From: JAHHLP01 sp041609895
Lineage (GTDB): Bacteria; Bacteroidota; Rhodothermia; Rhodothermales; JABDKH01
Length of the DNA: 5,062 bases
Assembly (NCBI GenBank): GCA_041609895.1
Contig: JBFIPX010000235.1
Coordinates: 1 to 5,062, forward strand
Reading direction: 5' to 3'
Shown piece by piece: positions 1-5,062 of this stretch. Numbering within the stretch: position 1 is the first letter of the stretch; every line of letters starts with the position of its first letter. The notes under the pieces were generated by a model that was not told where the DNA came from, did no database searches, and worked only from the letters and a program-made list of their open reading frames with translations. The translations under genes and the position numbers were made by a program.

Positions 1-96
1 GAGCGCATTTTCGTCACCGGTGGGATGATAAGTGGGAATGCTCTTTGCGACGCTCCTGGGGATCGGCGCCGACCCGGTGGGGCTAACGGGTTCCGG

Positions 97-127
97 CAAA
101 ATTACCAGTTTTGAACGGGATTGCAAA
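97..127 (-). promoter_or_regulatory. Candidate Bacteroidota-type promoter firing leftward
   Basis: Read on the minus strand, TTTG (127 to 124) is followed after 19 bases by TAATTTTG (104 to 97). This matches the -33 TTTG and -7 TAnnTTTG elements described for the Bacteroidota primary sigma factor. Transcription would leave the window on the left. The nearest in-frame start candidates on that strand are a GTG at 17-15 and an ATG at 8-6, too close to the edge to call a gene. A bare TAnnTTTG is expected a few times by chance in 5 kb, and a second paired match occurs inside a coding region at 4426-4459, so this rests mainly on its intergenic position. Confidence 0.35.
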
Positions 128-153
128 TCACACTGGCAGACGACGAGACCCGT

Positions 154-173
154 GGTGAGGGTAGGTGAGGGTA
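154..173. repeat. Perfect 10-bp tandem duplication (GGTGAGGGTA x2)
   Basis: GGTGAGGGTA occurs at 154-163 and again immediately at 164-173 without mismatch. It lies upstream of the candidate leftward promoter and upstream of the small rightward ORF. The second copy also forms the left arm of a longer inverted repeat. A 10-bp period puts both copies on the same helical face, which would suit a paired protein-binding site; replication slippage is an equally simple explanation. Confidence 0.6.
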
Positions 174-204
174 TCCACTACACGGCTGATATGGATTCAC
201 CTAC
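161..204. promoter_or_regulatory. Long inverted repeat, possible RNA hairpin or operator
   Basis: GTAGGTGA (161-168) is the exact reverse complement of TCACCTAC (197-204). Inside it ATCC (173-176) pairs with GGAT (193-196). Together this gives a 12-bp stem with a four-base bulge (169-172) on the left and a 16-base loop. It precedes the small ORF at 283 on the plus strand. I do not recognise it as any known riboswitch. It could equally be a DNA operator dyad, since it sits between two oppositely oriented start regions. Confidence 0.4.
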
Positions 205-210
205 AAACAC

Positions 211-252
211 GCCTCTCAGGCTTTTACACATTTTGCCGATAGGCAATCTATC
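211..252 (+). promoter_or_regulatory. Short U-tailed hairpin followed by two mutually exclusive hairpins
   Basis: GCCT (211-214) pairs with AGGC (218-221) around a three-base loop and is followed by TTTT (222-225), a minimal intrinsic-terminator shape. Next, TTGCC (233-237) pairs with GGCAA (242-246) around GATA, while GATAG (238-242) can instead pair with CTATC (248-252). The last two share bases and cannot form together. This resembles attenuator logic ahead of the ORF at 283, but every stem is only 4-5 bp and chance formation is quite possible. Confidence 0.2.
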
Positions 253-282
253 CAGCCAGCTACCGAAACATCTATTTGCATC

Positions 283-492
283 ATGGCCCTGTCATTCCGC
301 GACCGCGAAATCATTCGTTCCGTGTGCCCAACCTGCAGAAACGATTTGTACAATCATGCGCAGGAATTGACCGCGTCACCGCCGCCGGCCACAGAAAAAT
401 GCCGACTGCTCGATCAGGTCAAGTACGATATGACGCGCCACGAATTCAGGTGCCCATACTGGACGCCGGGTCGGGGTTCAGCGTCAGCCTGA
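283..492 (+). CDS. Small hypothetical protein with zinc-ribbon-like cysteines
   Basis: This would encode 69 residues that I do not recognise as a named family. A CPTC motif sits at residues 15-18, a lone Cys at 40, and RCPYW at 56-60. That resembles a small zinc ribbon in which the last Cys (expected CPxC) is Trp, so metal binding by four Cys would need Cys40 or a His. Third codon positions are about two-thirds G or C by hand count, higher than the surrounding DNA, which favours real coding. The start has no ribosome-binding site; the sequence TCTATTTG just upstream is one base off a TAnnTTTG element. Its TGA overlaps the htpX stop tail to tail. The last ten residues (Gly/Ser/Ala-rich) look less protein-like, so a truncated or frameshifted C-terminus is possible. 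It may also be spurious. Confidence 0.35.
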   Translation: MALSFRDREIIRSVCPTCRNDLYNHAQELTASPPPATEKCRLLDQVKYDMTRHEFRCPYWTPGRGSASA

Positions 493-1323
493 CCTCTCCA
501 TGGCCATGAGGCGCGCAATCCGTTCGCTTGTTGGCGGGTGGGTTGAGAAGAGACGCGCGATGTTCGCCATCTGACCCGAGAACGGATTAACAATGAACAT
601 GTGAGCGGTGCTCGGGGATGAAGACTGCATGGGGATGCGGCGTGCCGTGTTTTCCAACTGCTTCAGAGCCCCTGCAAGCGCAGCCGGCTTGCCGCAAATT
701 TCGGCTCCATCCCGGTCCGCCGAAAACTCGCGAGTACGCGAGATCGCCATCTGAATCAGCATCGCGGCGATCGGGGCGAGTATCAAAAGGAGGATTGACC
801 CAAGGGCTCCCCCCCGGTCACGGTTGCCTCCGAAGAAGAACCCGAATCGGGCTACCACGGTGATGCCGGTCGCTATTGCCGCCGCGATGGACGACGTCAA
901 GATGTCGCGGTTCTTGACGTGAGCAAGTTCGTGCGCGATGACGCCCTCGAGCTGATCTCGATCCAGTATTCTCACGATTCCGTTCGTGACCGCTACCGCT
1001 GCATGCTCCGGGTTTCGACCCGTCGCAAAGGCGTTCGGTTGATCAGATGGAATGACATAGACGCGTGGCATCGGAAGACCCGCCGTCTGGCGAAGCCGGT
1101 CCACCATGTCATAGAGTTCGGGTGCGTCGCTGCGCGACACCTCGGCTGCCTTGTACATCCGCAGCACGATTCGGTCACTGAACCAGTAGCTGCCGAAGTT
1201 CATCAGCAAAGCAAATCCCAGCGCGATGATCATGCCCGACTGCCCACCGAGCGCATTGCCGATGAGGACAAACACAACCATCAGGAGTGCCATCAGCCCG
1301 GCCGTTCGTATTCCATTGCTCAT
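484..1323 (-). CDS. htpX: HtpX-family membrane zinc metalloprotease (M48)
   Basis: This 279-residue integral membrane protease belongs to peptidase family M48B, the usual length for HtpX. In characterised bacteria HtpX cleaves misfolded or damaged inner-membrane proteins on the cytoplasmic side and works alongside FtsH. Two N-terminal hydrophobic segments lie at about 8-26 and 30-48. A cytosolic domain follows, with the zinc motif HELAH at 131-135 (His131, Glu132, His135) followed by VKNRD. Two further hydrophobic segments lie at about 141-164 and 173-194. The probable third zinc ligand is Glu199 in the REFSAD stretch. The C-terminal FSTHPPTSERIARL (259-272) is a typical HtpX ending. All catalytic residues are present. 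The ATG is preceded by ACGAAAG, at best a weak ribosome-binding site. It is the last gene of the leftward block, 92 bases after the CPBP gene, and its stop overlaps the end of the small rightward ORF. Confidence 0.95.
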   Translation of the reverse strand: MSNGIRTAGLMALLMVVFVLIGNALGGQSGMIIALGFALLMNFGSYWFSDRIVLRMYKAAEVSRSDAPELYDMVDRLRQTAGLPMPRVYVIPSDQPNAFATGRNPEHAAVAVTNGIVRILDRDQLEGVIAHELAHVKNRDILTSSIAAAIATGITVVARFGFFFGGNRDRGGALGSILLLILAPIAAMLIQMAISRTREFSADRDGAEICGKPAALAGALKQLENTARRIPMQSSSPSTAHMFIVNPFSGQMANIARLFSTHPPTSERIARLMAMERSG

Positions 1324-1415
1324 CTTTCGTCGTGTATAATCGATTGTGTAGCGGCTACCGGGGTGAGAGCCGTAGGCGTCTTAGACGCACAGCCTGAGGA
1401 ACAGGGTTCACCGAC
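1324..1415 (-). promoter_or_regulatory. Intercistronic region with nested inverted repeats before htpX
   Basis: This gap is longer than the others in the block. It holds GCGTC/GACGC around TTA (1376-1388), enclosed by GGTGA (1362-1366) and TCACC (1408-1412). The 11-bp palindrome GTAGCGGCTAC lies at 1348-1358, and the palindrome AATCGATT at 1338-1345 is flanked by direct repeats GTGTA (1332-1336 and 1346-1350). No T-tract follows the main stem on the minus strand, so it is not a classic intrinsic terminator. No good -35/-10 or TAnnTTTG promoter is visible. It could be an mRNA processing or stabilising hairpin, or an operator controlling htpX separately; the function is unknown. Confidence 0.3.
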
Positions 1416-2132
1416 TTACCCAAGAACGCCGGTAACCACAAAAACATCATAAAGTGCATGCGTCCATGCAGCGACTCCGAAGCCGCGAAGTAAGAAGATC
1501 ACATTCATCGCAAGCCCGAACAGAAAGCGAAACAGAAACGACCCCACCTGCAGGGGCTCCCCGAATGGCCCGATGTAGTGGACGGCGCTGAAGAGGAACG
1601 CGCCAGCCACCGCCGCGACCACGTACGATAATTCCTTACGCGGTGTCACCTGTCCGAGCAGGAAGGCCAGGCCTCCGACTAGAATCACGCGAAACACCAG
1701 CTCCTCGTAAAGGCCGGCACCGAGCGACAAAGAAAGTTGGGTGGCGATGGGCAAGTCTCTCACCGTCCCGCCATCTTGCGCCATCGCGAGAAGGAGAGAG
1801 ACAGACACGGACACGATGAAGGCAACCACGACCGCGTAGAGCATGCTTTCCAAAATCACTGCCCCGAAGAAGGCCGGCCGTAGCGGAATGTCACGCTTGC
1901 GATCGCGAACGAATATCGCGACGCCTACTACGATGACCACCGCACCGACGGCGAGCATGCCTGGCGCCCCGATGGCTACCAGCAGGCTCTTCATCCACAC
2001 GTCCGCACCTACACGGATCGATAGGGCGGTGCCGTGATTCACAAACAGGATCGAGGCTTCATATAGTAGTAGAAGCGGCAAGGCCGTCAGAAAGCCATAC
2101 GTAGGCGTTCTCGAAGCACTGAAGTAATCCAT
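1416..2132 (-). CDS. CPBP-family intramembrane glutamic protease
   Basis: This 238-residue polytopic membrane protein belongs to the CPBP family (CaaX proteases and bacteriocin-processing enzymes; Abi domain). The three family motifs are present. EELVFR (143-148) carries the Glu pair and Arg, FSAVH is at 181-185, and HALYD is at 225-229. These line a catalytic site within the membrane. About seven hydrophobic segments are visible, with a basic loop (RDRKRD) near 76-81. The family includes the Rce1 prenyl-protein protease; most bacterial members have no known substrate, and no bacteriocin or prenylation gene is nearby to suggest one. I start at the ATG at 2132; a GTG directly before it (2135) is the alternative and adds one residue. 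No Shine-Dalgarno is seen. It lies 26 bases after the LysM-RlpA gene and upstream of htpX, so two unrelated membrane proteases are co-transcribed if the block is an operon. Confidence 0.9.
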   Translation of the reverse strand: MDYFSASRTPTYGFLTALPLLLLYEASILFVNHGTALSIRVGADVWMKSLLVAIGAPGMLAVGAVVIVVGVAIFVRDRKRDIPLRPAFFGAVILESMLYAVVVAFIVSVSVSLLLAMAQDGGTVRDLPIATQLSLSLGAGLYEELVFRVILVGGLAFLLGQVTPRKELSYVVAAVAGAFLFSAVHYIGPFGEPLQVGSFLFRFLFGLAMNVIFLLRGFGVAAWTHALYDVFVVTGVLG

Positions 2133-2158
2133 CACGACTCGGATTGTTGAAATACGGA

Positions 2159-3166
2159 CTATTTGCCCGTTCCGAAGCGTACTACGCGAACTTCGATGTC
2201 CGGGTTACTCTTGCCGCCAACATCCAGCGCAAGTGCGACGGCAACAGAAACATCCATCGCGTAATCGGCAGTCGAAGGAAGCCGATCCGCCACCTCTGCG
2301 AAGACTCGCGAACCATCCTTCGTATTTGAGAGGAGTACGATGGAACCGAATGGGAGGTCGGGGTGGCTGACGTAATACCGATCCGGGTCATACTCGTTGC
2401 CTCCAGCCATCAGGCGGCCCGCAAACCGAGATGGATACGGTCGAACCTTGCCAGTAGCAATCAGAGGGGGCCCCTCCATTCCGCGTATGCCGGGCACAGC
2501 GGCACCGGACACTTGCAGCTGCTGCCCCACTCGGATGACGTCGGTTACCAAGCGGTTGAGGCGCCGCAGCTCCTCCAGCGAGGTCCCGTGTTCCCGCGCA
2601 ATCTTGTATAACGTGTCGCCGGTCCGAACGGTGTAGGTCGAGACAGCCCCTACCTCATGACCAGATGGTATCAGGATTCGGCTGCTGTCCAGAAACACAG
2701 GCAGACCCGGATTCAGCTTCAGGAGCGTGTCCACTTCGAGACCTGCGGAGAACGCAAGGTCGTAGAGAGACTGGTCCGGCCGGAGATGCGTCGATGATAA
2801 CTCGCTTGGCTCCGGAGTCGACCGAGAGACGGGTGCCACAGCGGAGTCGGGTTGAACAGGAACGATGATGCTGTCTTTGACGGCTGACTCTCTGACAGGT
2901 ACGCCCGGCTGAGCCACCTCCAACGAATCGACGGCAATGCGTGTCATCGGAATGACAAGAACCTGGCCGACCCGTATGTCGTCGCCACTGATCCGATTCG
3001 CGTCGCGGAGAGACTCAAGCGTAATCCCGTAGGTGCGGGCGATGCCAAAAAGAGTATCGCCGGCCCGTACGACGTGGCGGCCGGCATCCTGTCCAAAAGA
3101 GACGGCCGGCAGGGTTGACACAACGACGACCGCGGCCAAGACCGCACGCTGAGTCCAGCGCCACAT
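2159..3166 (-). CDS. Secreted LysM protein with C-terminal RlpA-like double-psi barrel
   Basis: This is a 335-residue exported protein. A signal peptide (basic W-R-W-T-Q-R, then a hydrophobic run) ends near SFG|Q (25/26). A LysM domain at about 30-73 is followed by a Pro/Ser/Val-rich linker, a weaker LysM-like segment (125-169) and a clear LysM (177-220, with VRTGDTLYKIA). Residues 236-331 match the RlpA double-psi beta-barrel: GGNEYDPD, SHPDLPFGS, VADRLP and MDVS. His268 and Asp294 lie 26 residues apart, the same spacing as the catalytic pair in RlpA proteins. A glycan-cleaving lytic transglycosylase role is therefore plausible, with LysM replacing the SPOR domain for peptidoglycan binding. 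The usual DRGP is DRLP here. Start choice: ATG at 3166 gives a compact signal peptide, 10 bases after the TPR stop. ATGs at 3187 and 3190 would overlap that gene, and the frame stays open to 3355, where it only shadows the TPR gene. Confidence 0.88.
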   Translation of the reverse strand: MWRWTQRAVLAAVVVVSTLPAVSFGQDAGRHVVRAGDTLFGIARTYGITLESLRDANRISGDDIRVGQVLVIPMTRIAVDSLEVAQPGVPVRESAVKDSIIVPVQPDSAVAPVSRSTPEPSELSSTHLRPDQSLYDLAFSAGLEVDTLLKLNPGLPVFLDSSRILIPSGHEVGAVSTYTVRTGDTLYKIAREHGTSLEELRRLNRLVTDVIRVGQQLQVSGAAVPGIRGMEGPPLIATGKVRPYPSRFAGRLMAGGNEYDPDRYYVSHPDLPFGSIVLLSNTKDGSRVFAEVADRLPSTADYAMDVSVAVALALDVGGKSNPDIEVRVVRFGTGK

Positions 3167-3176
3167 TCTGGTCTTG

Positions 3177-3509
3177 CTAATCGTCATCATCAAAACCAAA
3201 TCCCTCCGCCTCGAGCAACGCCGACTGAAGCTCTGCCCGGGCATGATGATCCCGCTGCACCTCAGCGACGTGCACCCCGGCCCGATAAGTCTCGATGGCC
3301 TGATCCGTCCGCCCGACCTCTTCGTAGAGTTTTCCCAAATGATAGTATGTGCCAACGTAATCGGGGTGATCGGCTACCAGTCCTTCGAAGAACGCTCGCG
3401 CTTCGTCAAGCTCGCCTCGTTTTCGGTATTCAGCCGCCAGGGCAAACCGCGTAAAGGCATCCTCGGGGTCTTCGGCAAGAAACTCTCGGAGAGCCTGTAT
3501 TCTGTCCAT
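3177..3509 (-). CDS. Small TPR-repeat protein
   Basis: This 110-residue protein consists almost entirely of tetratricopeptide helices. One repeat spans about 17-50 (FALAAEYRKRGELDEARAFF core) and a second 51-84 (YYHLGKLYEEVGRTDQAIETY). A third helix (88-101) caps them, and the tail is acidic (FGFDDDD). It has no signal peptide, so it is probably cytoplasmic. TPR proteins serve as binding scaffolds; the partner here is unknown. An ATG at 3572 in the same frame would add 21 polar residues (MQTHETQ...). I prefer the ATG at 3509 because MDRIQALREFLAEDP leads straight into the first repeat, but neither start has a ribosome-binding site. It is the first gene of the leftward block and ends 10 bases before the LysM-RlpA start, so translation may be coupled. 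Confidence 0.85.
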   Translation of the reverse strand: MDRIQALREFLAEDPEDAFTRFALAAEYRKRGELDEARAFFEGLVADHPDYVGTYYHLGKLYEEVGRTDQAIETYRAGVHVAEVQRDHHARAELQSALLEAEGFGFDDDD

Positions 3510-3762
3510 ACCGTGTAATCGGGCTTTAGAGCGTAAACTTTTGAATCGCGCCTGCGTTTCGTGTGTCTGCATGTTGTCCGTTTTGACGGATACGTTGCCC
3601 CTCTAAAACCCGCTGGCTAAACGGGTTTGTGCCGTCCTGGCACGAGTGATAAACAAAATCCAGTGTCATAAGTCGGTTTACGCCTAAAAATGTCTGGAAC
3701 GGGGTCGATACCTCACGGAACTGTAGTGTCCGCTTCTCTTTGAGTTCGCCGTCGCCGTCGTC
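3510..3762. promoter_or_regulatory. Divergent intergenic region with three short dyads
   Basis: This region separates the leftward TPR-led block from the rightward secreted-protein gene and must hold promoters for both. Three dyads are visible. TCCGT/ACGGA surrounds TTTG at 3577-3590. AAACCCG (3606-3612) and CGGGTTT (3622-3628) lie 9 bases apart. GTGCC/GGCAC lies at 3629-3643. The middle one is a 7+7 dyad of operator type. None has a convincing downstream T-tract. I find no paired TTTG/TAnnTTTG promoter and no good -35/-10 pair on either strand; TCTCTTTG near 3735-3742 is one base off the -7 element. If the TPR protein starts at 3572, the region is correspondingly shorter. Confidence 0.4.
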
Positions 3763-5062
3763 GTGAAAAGAAATCTTCGAATTCTACTCCTGAACGGGCT
3801 TCTCGCCCTTGCAATCTCTTCGCAGGTCCATGCGCAGCCTGGATCCGTGACGGCGCGCATCGAGGTCGAGCCCCTCGAAACCCTGCGGCTGGCCGACTTC
3901 GACCCAATCGACCCTTCGTCGGCTCCCGTCGTGTTCCGCACGATCGTGTCTACGACCAACAGGGCGATGGTGCTTCGCGTCGAGGTGGACGTCGAGTCGG
4001 GGCGTTTCGGCTTCCTCGGCACTGCCACACTAAATCTCGGCACGGTTGATCGCAGAACGACCGTCGTCACTACTAACCAGGACTTCGACACCTACGATCT
4101 CGACGATTCGTCGGGTGACCTGATCGACATCGCTACCGAACGCGGCGTACTGCCACCGGACGATTACTTCTTTATCCTCCGCGTAATCGACGTCGAGACC
4201 GGCGAACCCGCTGGGACCGATACAGGCGTCATTACAACGACGAACTCGGGGCTCCAGATCGATCTCGTCGGTCCAGGGACGATGCTGGACCAGGAGCCAG
4301 ACATCCTGTCTACGCCGTACCCAATATTTCAGTGGTTCTCAAGCGCGTCGTCCTTCGACTTCGCGGTGTACGAAGTTCGGCCGGGCCAATCATCTGCAGA
4401 AGACATCGTCGCGGGACTTCCTGTTTTTGAACAGCGCGACATACAGCCGGGTACTTTTGTGTACCCGAACTCAGCGGAAGACCTCGTCGAGGGTAAGGTC
4501 TACGCATGGCAGATTAACGCCATCAGTCTAACCTCCGGTGGACCTGAGCGCTTCCCGAGCGAAGTGCTATGGTTCACGGTAGAGGGCGTCGACGACGCGC
4601 TCACTGATGATCCGCTCGATGGTGCCGTGTATTCAAGAATCGAGATCGAACCCCGGGAGGCGGATGTGCAGCCCGGCGGCTCAGCCATCCTAAAGGCAAC
4701 TGTCTTCGACGCAGACGATGTACCTGCTTTTGACGTTCGTCCGGAGTGGTCGGTGGTGCCTTCTTCTGCTGGTACCGTCGATGCGAACGGAGTCTTCGTA
4801 GCGGGAGAAAGCCCCGGTGTAGCGGCTGTTGTCGCGACGATCGGCGATCTGGAGCAATTTGCAACCGTTGAGATCGGTGAGACGCAACCGGCACCTCCCG
4901 TCGAGGAGCAGGTCGCCGACGAGCCGTCCCTTCGCATCGTTGCACCGGCAGGCGGTCAGATGGTGATGGAGGCTGCGCCCTCCTTCGCGTGGATCGCTAC
5001 GAGCGAAGATTCGACGATCGCCTCGTATCGCATCGCGCTGCGAAAGGCCCAGGGCGATGCCA
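3763..5062 (+). CDS. Secreted multi-domain beta-rich (Ig-like/FnIII-like) protein, 3' end beyond window
   Basis: At least 433 residues, open at the right edge. The GTG start is the only plausible one after the in-frame TAG at 3724; there is no Shine-Dalgarno. A clear signal peptide (MKRN, hydrophobic stretch, then VHA|Q at 24/25) targets it to Sec export. Residues 25-165 look like an all-beta N-terminal domain of no recognised family. Residues about 167-275 form an FnIII-like module (core F189-x-W191, Tyr203, YAWQI at 247-251, ending WFTVEG). Residues about 291-372 resemble a bacterial Ig-like (Big) domain, with W329, AGTVDANGVF and a VAAVVAT strand. After a Pro/Glu linker, a second FnIII-like module begins near 389 (F408-x-W410, Tyr422). 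The protein is acidic and Cys-free as far as it can be read. The role is unknown; a surface-displayed, adhesive or structural protein is likely. Any C-terminal anchor or sorting domain lies outside the window. Confidence 0.85.
   Translation, partial: MKRNLRILLLNGLLALAISSQVHAQPGSVTARIEVEPLETLRLADFDPIDPSSAPVVFRTIVSTTNRAMVLRVEVDVESGRFGFLGTATLNLGTVDRRTTVVTTNQDFDTYDLDDSSGDLIDIATERGVLPPDDYFFILRVIDVETGEPAGTDTGVITTTNSGLQIDLVGPGTMLDQEPDILSTPYPIFQWFSSASSFDFAVYEVRPGQSSAEDIVAGLPVFEQRDIQPGTFVYPNSAEDLVEGKVYAWQINAISLTSGGPERFPSEVLWFTVEGVDDALTDDPLDGAVYSRIEIEPREADVQPGGSAILKATVFDADDVPAFDVRPEWSVVPSSAGTVDANGVFVAGESPGVAAVVATIGDLEQFATVEIGETQPAPPVEEQVADEPSLRIVAPAGGQMVMEAAPSFAWIATSEDSTIASYRIALRKAQGDA

Noticed and set aside
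1..114. Open plus-strand frame from the left edge to a TGA at 112-114
   Set aside because: The 37 codons could be the tail of a gene, but the Arg/Gly-rich sequence shows no motif and is too short to distinguish from chance.
80..150. Slight resemblance to the 5' end of tmRNA (GGGGCT followed by GGTTCCGG)
   Set aside because: There is no tRNA-like 3' acceptor or T-loop, no tag reading frame and no matching stem downstream within the window.
32..370. 112-codon plus-strand frame across the left intergenic region
   Set aside because: It has no recognisable domain, runs through the tandem repeat and inverted repeat, and overlaps the better-looking small ORF in another frame.
1335..1340. Perfect TATAAT on the plus strand
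   Set aside because: It has no suitable -35 at 16-18 bases and no gene in that direction; it points into the 3' end of the CPBP gene in antisense.
919..1452. 177-codon open frame on the plus strand
   Set aside because: It is antisense to most of htpX and the gap upstream of it, has a composition rich in Arg, His and Ser with no domain pattern, and conflicts with a clearly conserved protease on the other strand.
3188..3355. N-terminal extension of the LysM-RlpA gene up to position 3355
   Set aside because: The added residues are the out-of-frame shadow of the TPR gene and would bury the signal peptide inside the protein.
3684..4937. Minus-strand open frames opposite the secreted-protein gene (135 and 145 codons)
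   Set aside because: They are Ser/Thr/Arg-rich low-complexity translations typical of frames opposite a high-GC gene. The plus-strand frame has a signal peptide and coherent domains.

Overview
The window reads as a piece of a bacterial chromosome with mid-50s GC, probably from the Bacteroidota/Rhodothermota neighbourhood. Three things suggest this, all of them inference. None of the start codons has a convincing Shine-Dalgarno sequence. One intergenic site matches the Bacteroidota -33/-7 promoter pattern (TTTG-N19-TAnnTTTG). The large secreted protein at the right end has the Ig-like/FnIII-like modular build common in such genomes. I see no transposon, phage, CRISPR, tRNA or rRNA sequence.

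Layout from left to right. Positions 1-282 are intergenic or a poorly resolved edge. They hold a candidate leftward promoter (97-127), a perfect 10-bp tandem duplication (154-173), a long inverted repeat (161-204) and small hairpins. A small rightward ORF (283-492) encodes a Cys-containing, zinc-ribbon-like peptide of low confidence. Its stop codon overlaps, tail to tail, the end of a leftward gene block.

The block from 3509 down to 484 is on the minus strand and looks like one transcription unit. In transcription order it encodes a two-repeat TPR protein (3177-3509), a secreted LysM protein ending in an RlpA-like double-psi beta-barrel (2159-3166), a CPBP-family intramembrane protease (1416-2132) and an HtpX-family membrane zinc protease (484-1323). 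The gaps are 10, 26 and 92 bases. The 92-base gap before htpX holds several inverted repeats and may carry its own control or processing signal.

Positions 3510-3762 are a divergent intergenic region with three short dyads. From 3763 to the right edge runs a rightward gene for a signal-peptide-bearing, multi-domain beta-rich surface or secreted protein, cut off by the window end after 433 codons. It has not been recognised beyond its fold-level modules.

Taken together the leftward block looks like an envelope-maintenance cluster: a peptidoglycan-binding, probably glycan-cleaving protein next to two different membrane-embedded protease families. Whether they act together is inference from gene order only. 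I did not find a clearly new system. The most unusual items are the LysM-RlpA fusion with both catalytic residues kept, the repeat-rich leader at 97-252, and the repeated module in the large secreted protein.
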